Positions 1 through 7,301 of a stretch of 31,874 bases of DNA are shown here, piece by piece (positions within the stretch are counted from its first letter, which is position 1; the number at the start of each line of letters is the position of its first letter). The DNA comes from Deltaproteobacteria bacterium (GTDB lineage Bacteria; Desulfobacterota; Desulfobacteria; Desulfobacterales; JAUVGT01). The position numbers and the translations under genes are program-made. The stretch is from assembly GCA_030593645.1 (NCBI GenBank), contig JAUVGT010000003.1:1-31874 (forward strand). The letters are read 5' to 3'. The notes under the pieces were generated by a model. The model made no database searches. It was not told where the DNA came from and worked only from the letters and a program-made list of their open reading frames with translations.

Positions 1-3
1 AAA

Positions 4-2631
4 ATGACAGGCAATGAGGTTCGCAGTTTATTTCTTAAGTATTTTGAAAAACATGATCATCGAATTGTAAGAAGTTCTTCCCTTATTCCGCAAGACGACC
101 CGACGCTTCTTTTTGTAAATGCCGGAATGGTACAGTTTAAACGTACGTTCCTGGGGCAGGAAAAACGTGATTATCTCAGGGCAACCACTTCCCAGAAGTG
201 CGTGCGCGCGGGGGGTAAGCACAATGACCTCGAGAATGTGGGGTATACGGCAAGGCATCACACTTTTTTTGAAATGCTGGGTAATTTTTCCTTTGGCGAT
301 TACTTTAAGGAGCTTGCGGTTGAATATGGCTGGGATCTTTTAATAAATGGATATGGACTGCCGGAAGACAAACTCTGGGTATCGATCTACCTGGAGGATG
401 ACGAAGCGTTTGATATATGGCGGAAAAATATCGGGGTTCCCGAAGACAGGATTGTACGTTTCGGGGAAGAAGATAATTTTTGGGCAATGGGCGATACCGG
501 TCCATGCGGTCCGTGCAGTGAAATTCATATTGACCGCGGGGAAGCATTTGGCTGCGGGAAACAAGATTGTAAATTGGGTTGCGAATGTGATCGGTATCTT
601 GAAATCTGGAACCTGGTTTTTATGCAGTTTAACCGCGATGCGGCCGGGAAGATGACACCTCTTCCGAAACCATCCATAGATACGGGACTTGGGCTTGAAC
701 GGATGGTATCTATCCTGCAGGATACCCCGACAAATTATGAAACAGATTTGATTATGCCGGTATTAAGAAAGGCTGAAGAGTTGTCTGGAAAACGCATGGG
801 AGATTCAAAGAAAGCGGATGTGGCCATGAAGGTAATCGCGGATCACAGCCGTGCCGCTGCGTTTCTGATCGGTGACGGGATTTTTCCTTCCAATGAAGGA
901 AGGGGTTATGTGCTTCGAAGGATCATGCGCCGGGCAATACGTTATGGACGGGCGATTGGGCTCACCAAACCGTTTTTACACCAAACGGCTGATGTGGTTT
1001 TTGATATCATGAAGCCGGCATATCCTGACCTGTTGGAAAACAGCGCATTTATCACAGGTGTAATAAAAAATGAAGAAAAGAGATTTATTAATACACTCGA
1101 TAACGGATTAAAGCTCCTTAACGATACTTTGTCTGATATAAAAGCAAAGGGTGAACGTACAGTTCCCGGAAAGATTATCTTCAAACTTTATGATACTTAC
1201 GGGTTCCCCGTTGATATCGTGAGAGATGTCATAAGAGATGAAGACATGATCCTTGATATGAAAGGATATGAATCAGCCATGGCTGAGCAGCGGAAGAAAT
1301 CCGGATCTACTACGGAATTTCTCGGTATAAGTGATGCATACAAGAAGTTAACCGCCTCTGGTATTAAACCCGAATTTGTTGGATACGATAACACACATTA
1401 TGATTCAAATATACTGCTGCTCATTGAGAACGGAAAAGAAGTTTCTAAAGTATCAGAGGGCGCTGATACTGAAGTGATAACAGAAGCAACGCCTTTTTAC
1501 GGGGAATCCGGCGGGCAGACCGGTGATACCGGAAAAATAGAAGCTAACGGTTTTGAAATGACAGTCACTGATACAATAAAAGATCCGACCGGTCTGATTA
1601 TTCATAAAGGTGAAATTGTTGCAGGAAGTATAAAAAACGGGGATCGGGTCACCTTGCGAGTTGACAAGGAAAAACGAAATGCTGTGAGACGAAATCATAC
1701 TGCTACACATATTCTCCATCGGGGATTGCGGAATGTCCTTGGTGATCACATAAAACAGGCAGGATCCGAGGTTACACCGGAAAGGTTTCGGTTTGATTTC
1801 AGTCATTTTGAAAAGATTGATGCCAATGACCTGGATAAAGTTGAAGATCTGGTCAATCAAAAGATACGGGAAAACATTCCTGTTCATACCGAGGAGATGG
1901 ATGCCAACGAGGCATTTAAATCAGGGGCGACGGCTCTTTTTGAAGAAAAATACGGTGATCGGGTAAGGGTGGTTTCATTGGCGCGGTTTAGCAGTGAACT
2001 ATGCGGGGGAACGCACGCCAAAAGAACCGGTGACATTGGCTTTTTTAAAATATTGAGTGAATCGAGTGTGGCATCGGGTGTAAGGAGAATTGAAGCCATA
2101 ACCGGTGAGGTAGCAATTAAGCATATGCAGCAGACAGCAAGGGTGCTTCGGGAAGCAGCTTTTTTGCTCAGGGATAAACCGAAGGAGGTTGCTGAGAGGG
2201 TTGAAAAATTGATTTCAACCCACAGGAGTTTTGAAAAAGAGATCGAGAAACTAAAAGCTGAAATCGCCGCCGCTTCTGCTGACGATGCCGAAGACGGAAC
2301 AAGGACCATTAACAGTATTAAGGTTCTTTCCAGAAAGGTAGTGGTAGACAACCCTGCCGCGTTAAGGGATCTGGCAGATCGGTTTAAAGACAAAATAAAG
2401 TCAGGGATCGTTGTCCTGGGAAGTATTTCCGGGCAGAAAGTCCTCCTGATCGCGATTGTTACAAACGATTTAGTAAAGAAATATCATGCAGGGAATATCA
2501 TCAAGGAGATTGCTGTTGTCGTCGGCGGCAGCGGCGGGGGAAGACCTGATATGGCCCAGGCAGGCGGAACCCGGGCAGAAAAGCTCAACGAAGCGTTAGA
2601 AAAGGTTTTTGAAGTGGTTGAGGGGATGTAA
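4..2631 (+). CDS. alaS: Alanine--tRNA ligase
   Basis: This cytoplasmic class II synthetase charges tRNA-Ala with alanine and edits mischarged Ser/Gly. The 875-residue protein has the full AlaRS layout: an N-terminal catalytic domain (opening MTGNEVRSLFLKYF is the usual AlaRS start, and GRGYVLRRIMRRAIRYGR is typical of the family), then the editing domain with the metal-binding HxxxH (H565, H569) and the CGGTH motif (C667 to H671), and the Gly-rich C-terminal tail ending in GGSGGGRPDMAQAGG. Length is normal for the family. Only three bases precede the ATG in the window, so the ribosome binding site and promoter are not visible. The stop lies 2 bp before the next gene, so the two are probably cotranscribed and translationally coupled. 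Confidence 0.98.
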   Translation: MTGNEVRSLFLKYFEKHDHRIVRSSSLIPQDDPTLLFVNAGMVQFKRTFLGQEKRDYLRATTSQKCVRAGGKHNDLENVGYTARHHTFFEMLGNFSFGDYFKELAVEYGWDLLINGYGLPEDKLWVSIYLEDDEAFDIWRKNIGVPEDRIVRFGEEDNFWAMGDTGPCGPCSEIHIDRGEAFGCGKQDCKLGCECDRYLEIWNLVFMQFNRDAAGKMTPLPKPSIDTGLGLERMVSILQDTPTNYETDLIMPVLRKAEELSGKRMGDSKKADVAMKVIADHSRAAAFLIGDGIFPSNEGRGYVLRRIMRRAIRYGRAIGLTKPFLHQTADVVFDIMKPAYPDLLENSAFITGVIKNEEKRFINTLDNGLKLLNDTLSDIKAKGERTVPGKIIFKLYDTYGFPVDIVRDVIRDEDMILDMKGYESAMAEQRKKSGSTTEFLGISDAYKKLTASGIKPEFVGYDNTHYDSNILLLIENGKEVSKVSEGADTEVITEATPFYGESGGQTGDTGKIEANGFEMTVTDTIKDPTGLIIHKGEIVAGSIKNGDRVTLRVDKEKRNAVRRNHTATHILHRGLRNVLGDHIKQAGSEVTPERFRFDFSHFEKIDANDLDKVEDLVNQKIRENIPVHTEEMDANEAFKSGATALFEEKYGDRVRVVSLARFSSELCGGTHAKRTGDIGFFKILSESSVASGVRRIEAITGEVAIKHMQQTARVLREAAFLLRDKPKEVAERVEKLISTHRSFEKEIEKLKAEIAAASADDAEDGTRTINSIKVLSRKVVVDNPAALRDLADRFKDKIKSGIVVLGSISGQKVLLIAIVTNDLVKKYHAGNIIKEIAVVVGGSGGGRPDMAQAGGTRAEKLNEALEKVFEVVEGM

Positions 2632-2633
2632 CC

Positions 2634-4406
2634 ATGGATTATACAGAAAAAATTAAAAAATTTTATTTAAAACATGTTCCCGGCGCAAAAATTGAAAAGC
2701 AGTATCTCAAGGCGCCATGCCCATTTTGTCAGGCCAAGGGTGTTGCAAAACCGGGTATACTGGTGGTCTATCTTAACCCGGAAAGTTTTTTTTCCGGCTA
2801 TTTCAGATGTTTAAACAAGTGCAGACCGGGTGGATTTGCCCTTTATTTTTGCCAGTTAATGGGGATCGATCCAAACGAGGTTCCGGGATACGATTCCGAC
2901 AGGGAACCGTATGTCAGAGATATCATATTTCCCATCAAAAACCTGAAACCGGACATTATCAAGTTTGTTTCATTGATGAGCCCCAGTGAGTATGAATACT
3001 TCAGTGATTTCGGTGTTTCAAAGGCGGTCCTTGATGAATTGAAAATCGGATATAATGGCCGGTACCTGGTATATCCATATTACCTTGAAGATGGTCACAG
3101 CTATGCTGCCAGATGTATCCTGCCGACCCGGGAGGAGGATAATTTCTGGCATGGAAACGAGAAATATTTTTCAAAGGACTTTCAAATTTTCGAAGCATCT
3201 GAGATCGACAGGTGTGAAGACGGGGCTCTTTTCGTGACTGCCGGTGAAAATAATCTTTTAATCATCAGGGAGATGGGCTATCCGGGTGTTGCGGTTCCTT
3301 CTGCATCGGATCTTGAGATCATAAGTCCTGAGAGACTGGAATTTATCGATCATGTTTTTATCGCGGTAGGGAATACTCCTGAAGAACAACTGTCCGCCCG
3401 TACGCTTGCCAGCCGGCTCGGGTTTAAGGCCAGGATCTTGAAATGGCCTTCCCAGTTTAAAAGAGGCTATACGTTAAGCCGCCTGGCCAGGGAAAAAGGC
3501 AAGGACTTCAGGCTTGCGTTTTCTTCAATGATCAAAGCCTCCAAGTCCTTTTCACCCTTTACTTCACCTGACAAGGAACATAAAACGTTTTATGAAGTAC
3601 TGGAAAGAGATAAGGGTAAAGATCTTCTTGGACTCCCTTCAGGGTTTAAGAAAATGGATCAGGCAATGAACGGTATACGGGGTATCAATATCATGGGTGG
3701 GCCGCCCAAGGCCGGGAAATCCTGTTTTTTTATGCAGGTATCAACCGACATGGCAAGACTGAAGACACCGGTTATCTATTATGATTTTGAAAACGGTCGT
3801 CAGAAAATATATTCAAGGACACTTTCCCGGTTGAGCAGATGCTCAGAAAAGGACATACGAAAAAATTCAGCGGATGAGAAAATCTCCGGACGCCTCAGGA
3901 AGGCACATTCAGAGATCAGGAATATGTTTCAATATTTTCGTGTTGTTACAGATAGAAGTTTGAACCCGGAAATCATGAGTCGGCAAATTGACTTCCTGCA
4001 GCATGAAACACGAAGGGATGAAACGGTTGTGGTTGTCGACAGCCTGCATAAACTGCCGTTTAAAGATCTTTCAGATCGAAGGACAGGGATAGATTCATGG
4101 CTTCGACATATGGAAGCCATTAGAGATGAGCAGAATGTCGCATTTTTTGTTGTATCTGAACTCTCACGTGATTCGGAGGGAGGATATACGAAAAAACCCG
4201 ATCTTGGCGCGTTTAAGGAATCGGGCGATATTGAATACAGCGCGGATAACGCGATGATCCTTTTACCTGACTGGGATCCCTTTGATCCGATTTCCACTTC
4301 GAACAGGCAAAGCTCCCTCTGGCTAGTGGCGAGCCGTGAGAATAACCCCGGGAAAATAGCAACATATCACCTGGAATATCCATTATGGGGGTTCAGAGAG
4401 GAATAA
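2634..4406 (+). CDS. Primase/helicase-like protein: zinc finger, degenerate Toprim, DnaB-like ATPase
   Basis: The 590-residue protein has the layout of T7 gp4/Twinkle-type proteins. An N-terminal zinc-ribbon candidate has C29, C32, C59 and C63. The middle region (about 195-275) resembles a Toprim fold (VTAGENNLLIIREMGYPG, then VFIAVGNTPEEQ) but lacks the acidic EG...DxD residues, so primase chemistry looks lost. The C-terminal RecA-like ATPase has Walker A GGPPKAGKS (355-363), Walker B VVVVDS (D469) and the DnaB-type segments SELSR (508-512) and FKESGDIEYSAD. DNA unwinding or ATP-dependent DNA binding is inferred from these motifs. It starts 2 bp after the alaS stop, with a GAGGGG Shine-Dalgarno inside the end of alaS, so expression is probably coupled. 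It could be a domesticated phage-type replication protein. Exact role unknown. Confidence 0.8.
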   Translation: MDYTEKIKKFYLKHVPGAKIEKQYLKAPCPFCQAKGVAKPGILVVYLNPESFFSGYFRCLNKCRPGGFALYFCQLMGIDPNEVPGYDSDREPYVRDIIFPIKNLKPDIIKFVSLMSPSEYEYFSDFGVSKAVLDELKIGYNGRYLVYPYYLEDGHSYAARCILPTREEDNFWHGNEKYFSKDFQIFEASEIDRCEDGALFVTAGENNLLIIREMGYPGVAVPSASDLEIISPERLEFIDHVFIAVGNTPEEQLSARTLASRLGFKARILKWPSQFKRGYTLSRLAREKGKDFRLAFSSMIKASKSFSPFTSPDKEHKTFYEVLERDKGKDLLGLPSGFKKMDQAMNGIRGINIMGGPPKAGKSCFFMQVSTDMARLKTPVIYYDFENGRQKIYSRTLSRLSRCSEKDIRKNSADEKISGRLRKAHSEIRNMFQYFRVVTDRSLNPEIMSRQIDFLQHETRRDETVVVVDSLHKLPFKDLSDRRTGIDSWLRHMEAIRDEQNVAFFVVSELSRDSEGGYTKKPDLGAFKESGDIEYSADNAMILLPDWDPFDPISTSNRQSSLWLVASRENNPGKIATYHLEYPLWGFREE

Positions 4407-4410
4407 TAAA

Positions 4411-4437
4411 AGGCGAACGTCGAACATCCAACGTCGA
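4411..4437 (+). repeat. Four tandem 7-bp units (CGAACGT-like)
   Basis: The bases after the helicase-like gene read as consecutive heptamers CGAACGT, CGAACAT, CCAACGT and CGAATCT. Related heptamers (TGAACGT CCAACAT) occur again near 28299-28312, directly before a palindromic repeat copy. This is a dispersed short tandem repeat in intergenic DNA; function unknown. Confidence 0.6.
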
Positions 4438-4443
4438 ATCTGG

Positions 4444-4459
4444 AAGCGCTTCGCTTTTT
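4444..4459 (+). terminator. Putative Rho-independent terminator after the alaS-helicase pair
   Basis: AAGCG (4444-4448), loop CTT, CGCTT (4452-4456), with the T-run extending to 4459 and then CTATTTTATTT. The stem is short (5 bp) but is followed by U-rich sequence and lies 38 bp after the stop codon of the preceding gene. Confidence 0.45.
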
Positions 4460-4498
4460 CTATTTTATTTCTATGGATTTTATTGATACGGATTAATC

Positions 4499-5188
4499 AT
4501 GCGCAGGTATTTTCCCATTCTTCTTTCCTTTGCAGTCCTGCTCCTAAATGCAGGGTGCTCAGTGCATACCGCAAAAGACCCCCGGGCAGAGAACAGATCG
4601 CCGGAGGAGGAAAAAGCGTACAATGTTATGAAGCAGGGAAATTATATTGAAGGAGTCAGGCTATTTGAAAAGATAATTAAAAAAAAACCGGCCAATGCGG
4701 CGGCATTCTATTACCTTGGATATGGTTATGGCCAGTTGGGTTATTTTGAAACGGAGATCATAAACTACAGAAAGGCGATAGCTCTGGGATATCAATCGAA
4801 TGGAATTTATCGTAACCTGGGTTTAGCATATTTTGAGCAGAAAATGATAAAGGAGTCGATCGAGACATTCGGGAAAGCCCTTTCTCTGGACCCAAGTGAT
4901 GCTGACAGTTATTTTGGCCTGGGTCAGGCGTATTGGGAAAAATATGAAATCGACCGGGCTGAAAAAGAATTTATAAAAGCGTTAAAGTTAAAACCTGATG
5001 ATATTATGTTCAGAGAGAGGCTTGGAATTTTATACCTGGAAAAGGGATTGATGAAAAAAGCAGCAAAGCAGTTTCGAAGAATAATTGAAATCGAACCGGG
5101 AAATAAAACCGCCAGGAAATATCTTGAAGATATAGCTAAAAAGAAGGACAATCAAACAAACATACAACGTGGAATGGGAGGTGATTGA
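4499..5188 (+). CDS. TPR-repeat lipoprotein
   Basis: The 229-residue protein starts with a lipoprotein signal peptide: MRR, a hydrophobic stretch, then LLNAGC with the lipidated cysteine at C20. It is therefore expected to be membrane-anchored on the periplasmic side. From about residue 35 to 205 it is built of roughly 34-residue tetratricopeptide repeats, recognisable by recurring AAAFYYLGYGYGQLG, GIYRNLGLAYFEQ and DSYFGLGQAYWEK segments. TPRs mediate protein-protein contacts; no partner can be named from the sequence. The tail is Lys/Asp-rich and ends in GMGGD. It converges with dapB, with only 5 bp between the two stop codons, and no terminator is visible there. Confidence 0.85.
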   Translation: MRRYFPILLSFAVLLLNAGCSVHTAKDPRAENRSPEEEKAYNVMKQGNYIEGVRLFEKIIKKKPANAAAFYYLGYGYGQLGYFETEIINYRKAIALGYQSNGIYRNLGLAYFEQKMIKESIETFGKALSLDPSDADSYFGLGQAYWEKYEIDRAEKEFIKALKLKPDDIMFRERLGILYLEKGLMKKAAKQFRRIIEIEPGNKTARKYLEDIAKKKDNQTNIQRGMGGD

Positions 5189-5193
5189 TCCAT

Positions 5194-6030
5194 TTATGAG
5201 TCAACCCCTTTCAGAACATCTATCATGGTAAATACTTTACCCAAAATACCGCTCCTGATTTTTTCATGGAGATAAGAAACCGCATCTAGCGTGCCTTCAC
5301 CATATATTTCCCGCCCATTAATAGTGTGGCTGAATTCAAACCGGACGGTTCCATCGCCCGATATCAGCGTATATTTATGCCAGCCGTGACCATCTAAATA
5401 TTCTTCAGGGATTTTCCAGATGTTTTTTTGAATCTCGGGATCACGCTCTTTTATGATTTCGTCTTCAGAAAAAGGTATACCAAATGAATTAAAGTATTTT
5501 GTCATGGCTTTTGCCGTACCGCTGGTATCCGCCTTTCCTTTTTGATGGCTTTCCTCTATTTTTAAAGAATAACCCGTAAAGAGACCCGGGAAGGTTTTGG
5601 CCGTATATTCCATCATGGCCTGGAATCCGACAATCTGTTTGGCCATGTTCGGCGCGATAATCGCGGATATTGAGGACCGTGCGACGGTTTGATCGAGAAG
5701 TTCCCGATCACCGCCGGTTGTACCCATTACAAACGGTAGATTGTTTCTGCAGTAAAATTCAGCATTACTGTTCACTGCCGAGGGGTGCGTAAAATCGATA
5801 CAGATCAAATTACCTGTGCCGATTTTGATGTTATTGATTATTTTTTCGCTCATATCCGGCAGGACCAGCTGAATGTTAAAGTCATTGATCTTAAATTCAC
5901 TGTCCGTTATCTCCGGTCCTGTTAATGAATAGGGAATCAGTTCAAATCGATCATTTTCAACAACATGCCTCGCAACGACACCGGCAACTTTTCCAGGCAG
6001 GCCGTTAACCATTACTTTAATCCGTTTCAT
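5194..6030 (-). CDS. dapB: 4-hydroxy-tetrahydrodipicolinate reductase (plant-type DapB)
   Basis: Reduces 4-hydroxy-tetrahydrodipicolinate with NAD(P)H in the cytoplasmic lysine/diaminopimelate pathway, feeding peptidoglycan. The 278-residue form begins MKRIKVMVNGLPGKVAG (nucleotide-binding loop), continues with IDFTHPSAVN (79-87) and GTTGGDRE (103-110), and has the catalytic segment SHQKGKADTSGTA (161-173) with the conserved His and Lys. This fits the plant-type DapB branch. The open frame extends upstream to 6147, but I chose ATG at 6030: it is preceded by a GGGAG Shine-Dalgarno and the conserved fold starts there, while the longer version would overlap the end of mreB. It lies 61 bp downstream of mreB on the same strand, so the two probably share a transcript. 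Confidence 0.93.
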   Translation of the reverse strand: MKRIKVMVNGLPGKVAGVVARHVVENDRFELIPYSLTGPEITDSEFKINDFNIQLVLPDMSEKIINNIKIGTGNLICIDFTHPSAVNSNAEFYCRNNLPFVMGTTGGDRELLDQTVARSSISAIIAPNMAKQIVGFQAMMEYTAKTFPGLFTGYSLKIEESHQKGKADTSGTAKAMTKYFNSFGIPFSEDEIIKERDPEIQKNIWKIPEEYLDGHGWHKYTLISGDGTVRFEFSHTINGREIYGEGTLDAVSYLHEKIRSGILGKVFTMIDVLKGVDS

Positions 6031-6091
6031 TGATGTTCTCCCGAATCGATTGATCCGCATCCCGGTACCCATATGCGGTATGGAACCATTG

Positions 6092-7132
6092 CTATAATAA
6101 AGCGTGCTGATAACGCTTGATATTACCCAGCACCTTTCCTGTACCAAGGGCTACGGTTGTTAAGGGGTGATTGGGTATTATCACCGGTATGTTGCATTCA
6201 TCACTGATATATTTGTCGAGGTTTTTTAATAGAGCACCTCCCCCGGTTAAAAGAACACCTCTTTCAAATATGTCTGTAAGCAGTTCAGGAGGGGTTTGCT
6301 CGAGAACTGTCTTGACTGCCTGTAATATGAGATCAATCTGTTCTGAAATCGCCTGCCTGATATTTTCTTCAGTAATGAGCAGTGTAGCCGGGATTCCTGT
6401 TTTAAGGTTTCTGCCTTTAATGGCCATGGTTTCCGGGTTTTTCAAAGAAGGGCACACATTTCCCAACGTCATTTTTATGGATTCCGCGGTTCTTTCTCCT
6501 AACAGCAGGTTATATTTCCTCCTGATATACTGGATGATCGCGGTATTCATCTTGTCACCCGCCACTTTAATCGATTTGCTGTATACAATTCCGCCAAGAG
6601 AAATGACCGCGACGTCCGTTGTGCCGCCGCCAATATCTATTACCATGTTGCATGTGGGTTCAGTGACAGGAAGGTCGGCACCAATCGCGGCAGCCATGGG
6701 TTCTTCGATTAAAAAAACCTTTCTGGCTCCGGCAGTTTCAGCAGACTCAATCACAGCCCTTTTTTCAACCTGTGTGATACCGGATGGGACGGCGATAACG
6801 ATGATGGGCTTTCTGAATGCCCACCTTCGGTCAATCCTGCGAATAAACTGGCGCAGCATTATCGAAGTGATTTCAAAATCCGCGATAACACCATCCCGCA
6901 TGGGACGGACAACCCGTATTCCGTTCGGTGTTCGTCCCAGCATTTTTCTAGCCTCGGTCCCAATCGCAAGGACTCGATTACTGAACCTGTTTTTCAGCTT
7001 TATTGCGATAACAGACGGTTCATTCAATACGATTCCCCGGTCCGTTACATACACAATTGTGTTTGCAGTACCCAGATCAATAGCAAGATCGGATGAAAAG
7101 AGACTCCTTAATGAACTTAGGCTGAAATTCAT
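6092..7132 (-). CDS. mreB: Rod shape-determining protein MreB
   Basis: Bacterial actin that polymerises under the inner membrane and guides the elongation machinery. The 346-residue protein has the actin-fold motifs: phosphate 1 DLGTANT (19-25), phosphate 2 DIGGGTTDVAVIS, and the adenosine-binding stretch VLLTGGGALLKNLD, plus PSGITQVEKRAV and IEEPMAAAIG typical of MreB. Length is normal. An AGG Shine-Dalgarno precedes the ATG by 7 bases. No mreC, mreD or mrdA follows, unlike the common mre operon; the next gene is dapB. A promoter (7226-7254) and a hairpin (7173-7193) precede it. The antisense strand is open over nearly the whole gene, which is a coding shadow. Confidence 0.97.
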   Translation of the reverse strand: MNFSLSSLRSLFSSDLAIDLGTANTIVYVTDRGIVLNEPSVIAIKLKNRFSNRVLAIGTEARKMLGRTPNGIRVVRPMRDGVIADFEITSIMLRQFIRRIDRRWAFRKPIIVIAVPSGITQVEKRAVIESAETAGARKVFLIEEPMAAAIGADLPVTEPTCNMVIDIGGGTTDVAVISLGGIVYSKSIKVAGDKMNTAIIQYIRRKYNLLLGERTAESIKMTLGNVCPSLKNPETMAIKGRNLKTGIPATLLITEENIRQAISEQIDLILQAVKTVLEQTPPELLTDIFERGVLLTGGGALLKNLDKYISDECNIPVIIPNHPLTTVALGTGKVLGNIKRYQHALL

Positions 7133-7172
7133 AATTTACCTGTCTCGCAGCATGCTATCACAATAAATGAGT

Positions 7173-7193
7173 AGAAGTGTTGAAGACACTTCT
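7173..7193 (-). other. Perfect 8-bp inverted repeat in the mreB leader
   Basis: AGAAGTGT (7173-7180), 5-base loop, ACACTTCT (7186-7193). It lies between the predicted promoter and the mreB start, so it would be in the 5' untranslated RNA about 40 bases before the ATG. No T-run follows on the minus strand, so it does not look like a terminator for the upstream gene. It could be an operator or an mRNA structure. Confidence 0.5.
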
Positions 7194-7225
7194 AATAATG
7201 CCCCATTGTTCAATATATCCGATAG

Positions 7226-7254
7226 ATAATGATATCTTTTATATGTGGAGTCAA
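7226..7254 (-). promoter_or_regulatory. Sigma70-type promoter for mreB-dapB
   Basis: On the minus strand TTGACT (-35, at 7254-7249) is separated by exactly 17 bp from CATTAT (-10, at 7231-7226). The implied start near 7219 would give a leader of about 85 bases before mreB, containing the 7173-7193 hairpin. Confidence 0.5.
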
Positions 7255-7301
7255 TCATTATTTTTTGATTTATTGTAGGGTTACAGCATATCGCACTGAA
7301 T

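Noticed and set aside
6171..7166. A 331-codon open frame on the plus strand opposite mreB
   Set aside because: It is the antisense shadow of a clear, conserved mreB; the translation has no recognisable domain and no ribosome binding site.
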